Shown here: piece by piece, positions 1-8,070 of the stretch
Layout: each line of letters opens with the position of its first letter
Position numbering within the stretch: position 1 is the first letter of the stretch
From: an uncultured Adlercreutzia sp.
GTDB taxonomy: Bacteria; Actinomycetota; Coriobacteriia; Coriobacteriales; Eggerthellaceae
Direction: 5' to 3'
Assembly: GCF_958431955.1 (NCBI RefSeq)
Contig: NZ_CAUASN010000045.1
Location: 1-19,619, forward strand
Length of the DNA: 19,619 nt
Made by a program: the position numbers and the translations under genes
The notes under the pieces: model-generated
Seen by the model: only the letters and a program-made list of their open reading frames with translations
Told to the model about the DNA's origin: nothing
Database searches by the model: none

Positions 1-55
1 AGGACGCGGCCCTTTCAAGGCTGAGACACGGGTTCGATTCCCGTTGGGGGCACCA
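1..55 (+). tRNA. tRNA-Glu (anticodon UUC), 5'-truncated by the window edge
   Basis: Only the 3' part is in the window. The anticodon stem is 7-11 (CGGCC) paired with 19-23 (GGCTG), enclosing the 7-nt loop CTTTCAA with anticodon TTC at 14-16. The T arm is ACGGG, loop TTCGATT, CCCGT. The 3' acceptor strand TGGGGGC is followed by discriminator A52 and an encoded CCA at 53-55. The D arm and 5' acceptor strand lie outside the window. An intrinsic terminator follows directly. Confidence 0.93.
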
Positions 56-66
56 TGAACACACGT

Positions 67-103
67 CACGAACCCGCCATCCAAGTGCGGGTTCGTGCTT
101 TTT
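67..103 (+). terminator. Intrinsic terminator of the tRNA-Glu transcript
   Basis: A perfect 11-bp hairpin pairs 67-77 with 87-97 around a 9-nt loop and is followed by a C and five T residues (99-103). It sits 11 nt after the tRNA CCA end, so it ends the tRNA transcription unit. The U tract lies on the plus-strand side. Confidence 0.9.
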
Positions 104-158
104 AACGGGAAAGGCCACGCGGGCACGCCAACTCGAGTCCGCAGGAAGCGTCCGCCCC

Positions 159-1160
159 CTAGCGGCAGGCGTCGGCCTCCATCACGCGGTACACGCTCAT
201 CTCCCACTGGCGGCGGTGCGACTTCGCCACCGTGTCCAGGATGAGTCCGGCCGTCCACGACAGCGCGGCGATGAGCATGAGGGCCACGGCCAGAACCGAG
301 CTCGGCAGCTTCGACACGTAGCCGGTGTCCAGGTACTCCCCTATCACCGGCACGCCGAACCCCAGGCCCACGACGGCCAGAAACACGCCGAGCCAGCCGA
401 AGAAGGCCATGGGGCGGTAGTCGCGGAACAGACTCGCGATGGCGGCGATGACGAGCATGCCGTCGGTGAAGGTGGACAGCTTGCTCTCCGATCCCTCCGG
501 CCGGTCGCGGTACACGATGGGCACGTCGGCCACGCGCCAGCGGCGGTCCACCGCCCAGATGGATATCTCGGTCTCAATCTGGAAGCCCTCGCTCATGACG
601 GGCATCGTCTTCACGAAAGCGCGCGAGAAGCCGCGGTAGCCGGTCATGACGTCCTCGAAGGCATAGCCGTAAATGAGCTTGATGAGGCGGCGCACGAGGT
701 TGTTGCCGAAGCCGTGGAAGGGACGGTCGTTCTCCTTGCCGTAGCTGCCGTTGGAGAGGCGGTCGCCCACGGTCATGTCGGCCTCGTCGGCGGCGATGGG
801 CGCCAGAAGGTCGCCGGCGGCCTCGGCCGGGTAGGTGTCGTCGCCGTCCACCATGAGGTAGTAGTCGGCGTCGATGTCGCGAAACATGGACCGCACCACG
901 TTGCCCTTGCCCTGGCGGCTCTCGCGGCGCACCACCGCGCCGGCCTCGGCGGCGATGGCGGCCGTGCCGTCGCTGGAGTTGTTGTCGTACACGTAGACGA
1001 CGGCCTCGGGCAGCGCCGCGCGGAAATCGGCCACCACCTTCGCGATGGTGACGGCCTCGTTGTAGCAGGGAATGAGCACAGCCACGCCCTCGCCGCGGCG
1101 CGCGGCCGCGACGGCCGCCGCAGTGGCCTCGGGGTTCGACGTCGTAGCGATATCGGTCAT
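159..1160 (-). CDS. Membrane-anchored family 2 glycosyltransferase (polyprenyl-phosphate sugar transferase type)
   Basis: The 333-aa protein has a GT-A fold catalytic domain and two C-terminal membrane spans. Visible motifs are the N-terminal strand VLIPCYNE (28-35), the nucleotide-binding segment VYDNNSSDGT (57-66) and the metal-binding DGDD (105-108), the DXD equivalent. Hydrophobic segments lie at about 251-273 and 287-311. This layout is that of dolichol-phosphate-mannose-synthase-like and GtrB-like enzymes, which move a sugar from a nucleotide donor to a polyprenyl phosphate at the cytoplasmic face of the membrane. Donor and acceptor cannot be read from the sequence. I chose the ATG at 1160 because GAGGAG (complement of 1170-1175) lies 9 nt upstream; the in-frame ATG at 1229 lacks such a site. 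The gene stands alone, converging on the tRNA terminator. Family confidence is high, substrate unknown. Confidence 0.9.
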   Translation of the reverse strand: MTDIATTSNPEATAAAVAAARRGEGVAVLIPCYNEAVTIAKVVADFRAALPEAVVYVYDNNSSDGTAAIAAEAGAVVRRESRQGKGNVVRSMFRDIDADYYLMVDGDDTYPAEAAGDLLAPIAADEADMTVGDRLSNGSYGKENDRPFHGFGNNLVRRLIKLIYGYAFEDVMTGYRGFSRAFVKTMPVMSEGFQIETEISIWAVDRRWRVADVPIVYRDRPEGSESKLSTFTDGMLVIAAIASLFRDYRPMAFFGWLGVFLAVVGLGFGVPVIGEYLDTGYVSKLPSSVLAVALMLIAALSWTAGLILDTVAKSHRRQWEMSVYRVMEADACR

Positions 1161-1294
1161 AAACTCTGGCTCCTCGGCAGTTCGCTGATCGGTCGGATAA
1201 TCGTATCGCAAATCGCCCGGGAGGGCCACGGGTTCAAAATCTTTGCGGAACCCCCGTTACCTTGCAAGCGAACCGAGCGCTGCCACCCGCCCCA

Positions 1295-1576
1295 TCACGC
1301 AGGCACGAACTCGAGCTTGATCCGCATGCCGAGCCCTGCAGCCAGCCTCTCGAGGGTGCGCAGGGACGGGTTGGCATTCCCGTTCTCCAGCTTGCTGATA
1401 TCAGACTGGGTGATGCCGGTGATCTCCGCCAGCTCCTTTTGAGTGAGGTTCCGGGCGGTGCGCCCGTCGAGCATTGCCTTTGCGATCTGGAATTCAGGCT
1501 CCAGCGCGTCCCACTCCGCCCGAAACTCCGGATCGCGGAGCCGCTCGTTCAAGCTATCGCGAAAACTCCTCGTCAT
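1295..1576 (-). CDS. HigA-like XRE-family antitoxin / transcriptional regulator
   Basis: The 93-aa protein has an XRE/Cro-type helix-turn-helix at about residues 42-76 (LTQKELAEITGITQSDISKLENGNANPS is split between recognition and scaffold helices; key parts are QKELA, TQSDISKLE and NPSLRTLERLA). The N-terminal 40 residues match the extension found in HigA-type antitoxins. Such proteins neutralise a RelE/HigB-fold mRNA-cleaving toxin and repress their own promoter. The start ATG overlaps the stop of the upstream toxin remnant in an ATGA arrangement, typical of toxin-first HigBA operons. The toxin is reduced to a 29-codon stub, so this is an orphan antitoxin that may now act only as a regulator. 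A promoter with an overlapping inverted repeat lies upstream at 1682-1710. The HTH call is firm; the HigA assignment rests on context and the stub. Confidence 0.88.
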   Translation of the reverse strand: MTRSFRDSLNERLRDPEFRAEWDALEPEFQIAKAMLDGRTARNLTQKELAEITGITQSDISKLENGNANPSLRTLERLAAGLGMRIKLEFVPA

Positions 1577-1662
1577 AGCGCATCCCTTCCCGTTGATTGA
1601 AGTCCTTCCGCCGGGAACGTGCCGTCGGGCAGCTCGTAGAATTCCACGCTGAAGGGCTCCAT
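1573..1662 (-). pseudogene. HigB/RelE-family toxin remnant (N-terminal stub)
   Basis: A 29-codon ORF begins at ATG 1662 with a strong Shine-Dalgarno AAGGAGG 10 nt upstream and ends in a TGA that overlaps the antitoxin start. Its first 20 residues, MEPFSVEFYELPDGTFPAEG, resemble from memory the N-terminus of phage-derived Gp49-like HigB toxins (normally about 100-120 aa). After residue 20 the resemblance stops, and a short unrelated tail (LQSTGRDAL) leads into the stop. About 80-90 codons, including all catalytic residues, are missing, as expected from an internal deletion joining the toxin start to its 3' edge. The ribosome-binding site is still good, so a short peptide could be made, coupled to antitoxin translation. 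The family match is by eye only. Confidence 0.72.
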
Positions 1663-1681
1663 CGTCCGATCGCCTCCTTGC

Positions 1682-1710
1682 ATGATATTTGTTTTATCAT
1701 ATATTGTCAA
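1682..1710 (-). promoter_or_regulatory. Sigma-70-type promoter of the toxin-antitoxin remnant, with overlapping operator
   Basis: On the minus strand there is a perfect -35 box TTGACA (1705-1710), a 17-nt spacer and a -10 box TATCAT (1682-1687, five of six consensus bases). The plus strand shows an inverted repeat ATGATA (1682-1687), 7-nt spacer, TATCAT (1695-1700). It covers the -10 box and part of the spacer, so it is a plausible autoregulatory site for the XRE antitoxin. The operator role is inferred. Confidence 0.78.
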
Positions 1711-1755
1711 TCGAACCGGCGAATATACATATTGCGATTACTTGCTATCGCATTC

Positions 1756-1827
1756 AATATATACTATGACTTATTCTGAGAAATACTGAGATTATATTCA
1801 TACGATTTTCTTTGAATAGTATATATT
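1756..1827. repeat. 12-bp perfect inverted repeat flanking a 48-bp spacer
   Basis: AATATATACTAT at 1756-1767 is exactly reverse-complementary to ATAGTATATATT at 1816-1827, with 48 bp between. It lies between the divergent TA remnant and the large surface-protein gene. It could be a pair of regulator half-sites or a recombinase crossover pair. Chance is less unlikely here than elsewhere because the tract is AT-rich. Confidence 0.6.
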
Positions 1828-1884
1828 ACGTATATTTTGCGCTCTCGAGCCATCTGACTTCCCCCGCGTTTCCCTCGCGCAAAT

Positions 1885-1921
1885 CGCCTGCACGAACTCG
1901 AGCTTGGTTCGTATTGCCGAG
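1885..1921 (-). pseudogene. Remnant of a second antitoxin 3' end
   Basis: This stretch repeats the 3' end of the antitoxin gene (1298-1333) in the same orientation, with about 31 matches in 37 aligned columns including a 17-nt identical core at 1890-1906. On the minus strand one frame reads KLEFVQA, against KLEFVPA at the antitoxin C-terminus. Sequence further upstream (above 1921) does not resemble the antitoxin, so only the tail survives. It suggests two tandem or rearranged TA copies at this site in the past. Confidence 0.5.
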
Positions 1922-1935
1922 TGGCGGGGTCACGG

Positions 1936-1964
1936 TTGCGGAATCGCGGGAGAAGGGGTATATT
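1936..1964 (+). promoter_or_regulatory. Candidate promoter of the large surface-protein gene
   Basis: A -35-like TTGCGG (1936-1941), a 17-nt spacer and a -10 box TATATT (1959-1964, five of six consensus) lie 37 nt before the ATG at 2002. The predicted leader of about 30 nt contains AAGGAG (1991-1996) five nt before the start codon. The -35 box matches at only three positions. Confidence 0.55.
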
Positions 1965-2001
1965 CGGCGCTGGCTTATCATTAACGAGAGAAGGAGAAGC
2001 C

Positions 2002-5000
2002 ATGTCAACGAAGCGAAGGGGTTCGCTTCTGCGCCTCGGCTTGGCGGCCGTGCTGGCCTGCGGGATGACGCCCGCGGCGGCCTTCGCCAACCCGGAGGGC
2101 CAAAGCACAGAGACCCCCCCCCCATCGAGTTTTCTGAAGTCGTAGGCGACGTTTCCGCCACCGACGATCTTTCCGCCCCCTCGGGCACCGCGGATTCACC
2201 GGAATCCCCGGCCGACTCCCCCGACGGCAGCACGACCGCATCTGGGGACGGCTCCTCTTCCAGCGGCGATACCGCCGCCCCTCACACCGACAACCCAACC
2301 GAGAACGTAAGCGAGCCCTATGCGGGCAGCGTCGTCGCATCCGTCGGCAACCCCCTCATGCGGGCGCTCGCCTCCCTGCAGGTCGCCCAGCCAGACGATG
2401 GGGCCCTCGCCATATCCGGCTTCACCATCTGGGGCGTCGACGGGGACACCGTCACCGCAGACGACTTCTCCCTCGAAGGCAAGACACTCGTCGTGAACAC
2501 CGACAAGCACTTCGCCATTCGCACGGCTGATCAGAGCCTCTACGACTCCGGCAACGACGCGGGACGCCACACCAAACCCAGTTCCACGCGCCTGCGAATC
2601 CCAGCAGGGCAGACCGCTAACATCACGCTCGCGGGCGTGGGTATCTCGGCCGACGACGCGCTCGACATCCAGCCGGGCGCCGTCTGCCATCTGGTGCTGG
2701 CGGACGGAAGCCACAACTCCTTCTACACCGCGGGCAACCAGAGTGCCATCCACAACCCCACCGGCGCCACCCTGACCATCGACGACGAGGTGGCCAACAA
2801 GGATGCCGACGGCAACCTCATCACCCCCGAGAACGGCGCGATTCCGCGCGACCTCACCCTCGCCGGCGGCCGTGCCATCAAGAAGGGCGATCCCCTCTCG
2901 ACCATGGACAGCGACGACCCGGGCCACTTGCTGGCGCTGGTGAAGGGAAACGGGAACTCCTCGCCATTGGGCGGGCATTCAGGGGAAGCCGGCGGCTCCG
3001 TCACAATCAACGGCGGCATCATCGCGGCCTACAACGCGGGCGCCCCTGGAGGCAGTTCGAACTGCGCCGCCGGCATTGGTGGCGGCGCGAATGCGGACGG
3101 CACGAGCATCGACGAGTGGATCACCATCAATGGCGGCCGCGTGGACGCCGATGTGTACAAGACCAACTATGGCCATGGCGCCGGCATCGGCGGCGGCAAC
3201 GCATCCCACACCGGCAACATCCGCATCAACGGCGGCTACACCATCTCCACAGGCGGAAGCCACGGCAGCGGCTTCGGCGCAGGGTGCGTGGCCGCTGACA
3301 GCACGGGCTACCAGATCATCATCACCGGCGGAACGCTCATTCCCTCCACCATCGAGACGCCGTACAGCGGCTGCGGCGACATCGGGGCGCCGGGGGTGGA
3401 CATCACCATCACCGGCGGCTCGGTGGGCAACGGACGGCCGGGCAAGCCCTTCAACTTCGTCGGCAGCGCCCACAACGAGGACGGCGAGAAGCTGCGCATG
3501 GTGGAGGTGGATCTCACGGGAGACGTGGGCGAACACACCTACGCGCTGACTGAATGGGAGCTGCTCGTGGGCAATGCCCCCTACCCCTACGGCGCCCCCG
3601 CCGAGTTCGACAAAGGGCACCTGTACCTCTGGCTTCCCGATAAGCTCGTCATGGAGAACGAGATCTGCGTGGAGTTCACCTACGAGGACACCGACAACGT
3701 CGATGCGGACGGCAACCCCACGTCCGTCACGCCCAAGCCCCTCTTCCGCCCCGCCGGCGACCAGGCCGACAACAAAGTGCGGCGCTATGTCGACTTCGAG
3801 CTTCCCGATTCCTACAACTCCTCTCTCGTGAAAGACTACGACGGCCTCCCCTTCGACACCTACGACCTGTCCACCGGCCCCATCCAGACGGCCGAGACAC
3901 CGCCCAAGACGCTGAACGACGCGAGCGCGGTGCAGTACGCCTACCAGCGCTACGACAAGCGCAACGGAACGCCGCTCGGCCAGGAGGTGACCGCCGACGC
4001 GGCCGGCAACCCCATCAAGCAGCTGCCGGCCGACGCGGGCACCGTGCGCTTCACCCTCACCTCCACCCAGTACTCCAAGAGCGACGACCCCGCCTACGCG
4101 TTGTTCAAGAACAGCTACTGGGGGCATCGCGCCGTGGGCTGGTACGAGATCAAGGTGGTGCCCTCGGCGGTGACGTCGGTGAAGGCGGCGTGGGGCGACG
4201 GGTCGGAGGTGGCCGACCCGCAGGACCCGGCCAAGGTCCTCGACGTGGAGGTGGACGTGACGAGCGGCATCTTCGCCGACGGCACGCCCACGGCGACCAC
4301 GTGCAAGGCCCCCGAAGGCAAGGTGCAGCTGTACGTGGACGGGAAGGAGGCCGGCGAGCCGGTGGCCATCGTCTTCAACAGCGCAAGCGCCCGCGCTGCG
4401 GCCGATGCGGGCGACGGCTCAGACGGGGATGCCGAGGCTCCCGCGGCCAACGCACGCGTCACGACCGACGCCGACGGGCGCGAGCACACGGTGGTCTCCT
4501 GGTCGTTCCCGGCCGGCGACCTCATGGCACCCGGCGCCCGCCACACGCTGACGGCGCGCTATTTGCCCTCGAAGAACTACCTGCCGAGCGCCAACCCCGA
4601 GGAGGAGGAAACCCCCGAGAGCCAGGTGGCCGTGAAGCCCGACCCGACCATCGCGCCGGTGCCCGAGCTCGCGAAGTCGGTGGCGAACCTGACGCATCCG
4701 GACGGCCCCACCCAGCCGGGCGACCGCCTGCGCTACCGCATCGAGGCCGCGAACACGGCCGCGGGGTCGCTGTGGACCCAGGTGGTCGTGACTGACCCGC
4801 TGCCCGCGTGCTTGGACCTCGACCCCGACTCCGTGAGGCTCACCAATGCCTGGGAGGCGCTCGATGCGAAGGCGCTCGCCGAGGCGGCCGCGGTGACGGC
4901 CTCCGACGTGGGTCGCTTCTCGGTCGGCACAGCAGGCGCGGACGGGCGCGCGGTGCTCACCGTGCCCGCCGGCGCCGTGTCGTCGCTCTCGCCGGCCGTG

Positions 5001-6425
5001 GTGGAGTTCGAGTGCGTCGTAAAGGAGGGCCTGGACCTCGCGGCCGCGAGCGCAGACGACCTCGCCCTCGGCAACATCGCCGAGGCCACGGGCGCCCGCC
5101 CGAACCCCGACGATCCGGACGGCGAGGACGTGGGGCCCGTGGATCCGGAGCCCTCGCCCGAGGCCACCCCGCCCGGGCCCGCCACCGTGGCCCCCGCCGA
5201 CCCGGCCGACGGCGACGTGCGCATCGCGAAGTCCGTGGAGAACCTGACGCATCCGGACGGGGGCGCCACCGAGGTGGGAGACCGCCTGCGCTACACCGTG
5301 GAGCTCGAGAACCGGGGAGGCGCCGACACCGCCCTGTACGATGCCGTGATCAGCGATCCTTTACCCGCGGGCATCGAGCTGGTGCCGGGAGCCATCGAAG
5401 TCGCGGGGCCCGCGTCCGGCGCTGAGGGGAAGCCGGTGCCCGATGCCGCCTACGACGCGGCGAGCCGCACCCTGGCGGTGACCGCAGGCGACCTCTACGG
5501 CGGGCAGAAGTGGACGCTCACCTTCGAGTGCGAGGTGACCGCCGAGGCCGTGGGGGCCGATGTCGCGAACATCGCCTTCGCCCACGGCACGCCTCCCTCC
5601 GAGGACCCCGGCCGCGACCCGCAAAAGCCCGGCGCGGAGCCTGGCGAGGCCGTGCGGCCCCCGGCGGCCGACGATAAGCCGGCGGCGGAGTCGGACCCGG
5701 CCGCGCCGCCCGAGGTGCTCCCCGCCGACCCGGCCGAGGGCGACGTGTCCATCGCCAAGACCGTCGAGAACCTCACCCGCGACGACGGCACCACCCACGT
5801 GGGCGACACGCTGCGCTACGAGATAGCGCTCGCGAACAGCGCCCCGGACACCGGCTGGGTGGACGCCGTCATCCGCGACGACGTGCCCGCCGGGGTGGAG
5901 CCCGTGAGCGGCGCCGTGGTCCTCACGCTGGCCGACGGCACCGCGATCGAGGTGGACGATGCCGCCTACGACCCGGCCACGCGCATCCTGGCCGTGGCCG
6001 TCGGGCGCCTCTACGGCGGCCAGGAGGCACGGCTCGCCTTCGAGGCCCTCGTGACCGCCGACGCGGTGGGGGCCGACATCGGCAACGTGGCCGCCGGCTA
6101 CGGCACGCCGCCCTCCCAGCGCGACCCCGACGCCCCCGAGCTCGTCCCCGGCGCGCCGTTCTCGCCCGCCGAGGGATGGGACGCCTACGAGGCGCGCCAC
6201 GACGTGCAGCGCGTGCGCACCGACCCGGTGTACCCCGCGGGCGTCACGGACCGGGGCGGCGTCATCGACAGCGGAGCGCGGCCCGACGAGACGGCCACCA
6301 TCCGCCACCGCCTCGCCCAGACCGGCGACGCCCTGCTCGCCGCGGCCCTCATGCCCGCGGCCTGCGCCCTGGCGGCCGGCGCGGCGCTGCTCGCCTCCCG
6401 CCGGCGCGCCCGCCGCGCTCACTAG
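2002..6425 (+). CDS. Giant secreted, wall-anchored DUF11 surface protein, out of frame at a poly-C tract (putative phase-variable gene, OFF as sequenced)
   Basis: Translation from ATG 2002 (SD AAGGAG, 5 nt spacing) gives a classic signal peptide (KRR, hydrophobic core, cleavage after AFA), but as sequenced it stops at 2143-2145 after 47 codons. The 1433-codon body is open one frame away from about 2124 to 6425. Adding one C, or removing two, from the ten-C run at 2114-2123 fuses them into about 1474 residues. Domain order in the fused form: Ser/Asp/Pro-rich linker (45-130); beta-helix-like region with ITINGG and GIGGG repeats (about 330-480); Ig-like region (about 720-880); three DUF11-type repeats (about 888-1387); LAQTGD sorting motif (nt 6312-6329), hydrophobic span and RRRARRAH tail. 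Such proteins are exported and linked to peptidoglycan by sortase, often as adhesins. No sortase is in the window. A sequencing error, a -1 ribosomal shift or transcriptional slippage are the alternatives to phase variation. Confidence 0.82.
2114..2123 (+). repeat. Homopolymeric C10 tract within the surface-protein gene
   Basis: Ten consecutive C residues sit 12 codons after the signal peptide cleavage site and exactly where the reading frame of the export signal and that of the mature protein part company. Tracts of this length are classical slipped-strand mispairing sites. Lengths of 8 or 11 restore one continuous frame; 10, as here, gives a 47-residue truncated product. Confidence 0.85.
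4662..6160 (+). repeat. Three tandem DUF11-type repeats in the surface protein
   Basis: Each unit starts with a K(S/T)V(A/E)NLT(H/R) motif, continues with GD(R/T)LRY, then a DPLPA or DDVPA turn, and ends with a GN(I/V)A or ANIA strand; units begin near 4662, 5208 and 5745. The first two share an identical 21-bp segment (4685-4705 and 5240-5260), so recent duplication or gene conversion is likely. DUF11-type modules are Ig-like stalk domains of bacterial surface proteins. Proline- and acid-rich linkers separate the units. Confidence 0.75.
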
Positions 6426-6430
6426 CCCCA

Positions 6431-6467
6431 AGGGGCTGCGAGCCGAACGTACCGGCTCGCGGCCCCT
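6431..6467 (+). terminator. Hairpin terminator after the surface-protein gene
   Basis: A 15-bp stem (6431-6445 with 6453-6467) encloses a 7-nt loop six nt after the stop codon. One position is T opposite G, which pairs as U-G only in plus-strand RNA and so supports this direction. It is followed by a C-rich stretch rather than a U tract, so termination efficiency is uncertain. Confidence 0.62.
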
Positions 6468-6535
6468 CCCCTTCCCCGCCTCACCGCCGTTTGCGGGTAA
6501 TGCGTCGAATCGGGAGCGCGACCGCCCAAATGCGC

Positions 6536-6541
6536 TATGAT
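6536..6541 (+). promoter_or_regulatory. Candidate -10 box (TATGAT) for a leaderless transcript
   Basis: TATGAT lies 7 nt before the ATG at 6549, which places the predicted transcription start at or next to that A. There is no Shine-Dalgarno sequence before either ATG (6537 or 6549), as expected for a leaderless mRNA. No recognisable -35 box is present. Confidence 0.42.
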
Positions 6542-6548
6542 GTCTCCC

Positions 6549-8012
6549 ATGAACACATCTGACGCGAAACGAGCCATCCCCGACGGCGACGAGGCCGCAG
6601 CCCTCGCCCCTGCGGCCGCACCGGCCCCCGGCGAGCTCGCCTCCCCCGACGCCATCGTCTCTCCCGACGCCATCGCCGCCGCCCAGGCCTCGCTCGCCCG
6701 GGCCACCGACGACGGCGACCCGGTCATCCTCGTGATGCACGCCTCGGTGGGCAGCGGCCACCGCAGCGCCGCCTACGCCATCGCCGAGGCCCTGGAGAAC
6801 CTCGGCGAGCAGGCCCGCACAACGCCCGGCCGCCCCGATGCCGCCGAAGACGGCGCCGGCGATCTGCCGCCTGAGCTGGCATCCCTCGCCGCGCGGGCCC
6901 GGGTTGAGGTGCTCGACATCCTCGACTTCGGGCGCATCGTCTTCGACGGCGACGCCACGGCCTCCATGTTCACGGGCTGGACACGCCCCTTCTACGACCT
7001 CACCTGGCGCTACACTCTCACCGGCCGCCTTCTGTGGGGCGGCGGGACCATCTGGGCCCACGTCATGTACCCCAAGTTCGTGGAGTTCGTGCGCCGCGTG
7101 CGCCCGGCGGCCATCGTGTGCACCCACATCACCGCCGCCAACGTTGCCGTGAGCGCCCGCATGCTCACAGGCCTACCCTTCCCCATCCTGTGCGTGCCCA
7201 CCGACTACGAGGCCGAGGGGCTGTGGCCGCACCTGCACACCGACCTGTTCTGCGTGGCGAACGAGGCCATGGCCGAGACCCTGCGCCCGCGCCGGGTGCC
7301 CGACGACCGCATCCTCATCACCGGCATCCCCGCCAGCCCCGCCTTCTCCCTCGACTACGACCGCGCCGCCGCCCGGGCCAGCTTCGGGCTGCCCGAGGAC
7401 AAGATCGTGGTGCTCGCCCTGGCCGGTGCCAAGCTGCCGCGGCCCTACGTGCACTTCCGCGAAGCTTTAGACGAGCTTCTGCCCTTCATGCACACGCTGC
7501 CCAACATGCACCTCGTCATCGTGGCCGGCGCCGACGGCGAGTACGAGCGCCGCGTGCGCCGTGAGGTGGCCGACTACGGGCTCGAGAACGCCACAGTGCT
7601 CGGCTACGTGAACACCATGGCCGAGCTCATGGAGGCGGCCGACGTGGTCATCTGCAAGCCGGGCGGCCTCACGGTGACCGAGTGCTTGTGCGCCCGGGCC
7701 CCCATGGTGCTGCTCGGGCGGGCCTACGGCCAGGAGAAGGCGAACGTGCGCATGCTCACCGGAGCCGGCGCCGCCATGGCCGCCACCACCCCCCGCGAGC
7801 TTTTAGACACCCTGCGGCACATCAGCGAGCACCCCGCCTCGGCCGACGCCATGCTCATCAACGCGTCGCTTTTGCGGCGGCCCCACGCCGCCGCGGCCAT
7901 CGCGCGGGCCACCTTCGAGCTCATCGCCAAGGAGCCGCCCGACGACGCGAAGCTGCGCGCCAAGCACTTCCTCCACTTCTACTGGGGCCGCAAGCCGGCC
8001 CACACCCGCTAG
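6549..8012 (+). CDS. MGDG-synthase/UgtP-type glycosyltransferase (GT28 family)
   Basis: The 487-aa protein belongs to the MurG-like GT-B superfamily, in the branch of monogalactosyl/diglucosyl-diacylglycerol synthases. Motifs are the N-terminal glycine loop ASVGSGH (65-71), VPTDYEAEGLW (216-225) with the following TDLFCVANE, ITGIP (257-261), and the C-terminal nucleotide-sugar site CKPGGLTVTECL (369-380). Such enzymes transfer glucose or galactose from UDP-sugar to diacylglycerol at the inner membrane face, making glycolipids that can serve as lipoteichoic acid anchors. An Ala/Pro/Asp-rich N-terminus (1-55), with a duplicated SPDAI, and an insert at about 86-118 look like low-complexity additions. 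Start 6549 is chosen from the leaderless -10 placement; an in-frame ATG at 6537 would add four residues. It probably forms a unit with the helicase 58 nt downstream. Substrate is inferred from family. Confidence 0.87.
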   Translation: MNTSDAKRAIPDGDEAAALAPAAAPAPGELASPDAIVSPDAIAAAQASLARATDDGDPVILVMHASVGSGHRSAAYAIAEALENLGEQARTTPGRPDAAEDGAGDLPPELASLAARARVEVLDILDFGRIVFDGDATASMFTGWTRPFYDLTWRYTLTGRLLWGGGTIWAHVMYPKFVEFVRRVRPAAIVCTHITAANVAVSARMLTGLPFPILCVPTDYEAEGLWPHLHTDLFCVANEAMAETLRPRRVPDDRILITGIPASPAFSLDYDRAAARASFGLPEDKIVVLALAGAKLPRPYVHFREALDELLPFMHTLPNMHLVIVAGADGEYERRVRREVADYGLENATVLGYVNTMAELMEAADVVICKPGGLTVTECLCARAPMVLLGRAYGQEKANVRMLTGAGAAMAATTPRELLDTLRHISEHPASADAMLINASLLRRPHAAAAIARATFELIAKEPPDDAKLRAKHFLHFYWGRKPAHTR

Positions 8013-8070
8013 CCCCGAACGTCTGCGCGGGCACGCCGCGCCGCCGATAGCCCCTGAAAGGAACCGACCT

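Larger units (their letters stand above)
1681..1850. other. AT-rich intergenic tract
   Basis: This tract is strongly AT-rich between flanks of GC-rich coding sequence. It holds the TA promoter at its left end and the 12-bp inverted repeat at 1756-1827. I see no credible coding sequence in it. The base composition fits either an accumulated regulatory region or a scar of acquired DNA next to the broken toxin. Confidence 0.7.

Noticed and set aside
2059..2064. Possible lipobox (VLAC) in the surface-protein signal peptide
   Set aside because: Position -2 is Leu, the hydrophobic run continues beyond the Cys to an AFA cleavage site, and the protein has a C-terminal wall-sorting signal, so signal peptidase I processing is more likely.
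1812..2123. Start of the surface protein at ATG 1812, giving 1537 aa
   Set aside because: The first 100 residues have no signal peptide or domain character, run through the AT-rich tract, the antitoxin remnant and the promoter of ATG 2002, and would leave a wall-anchored protein without an export signal.
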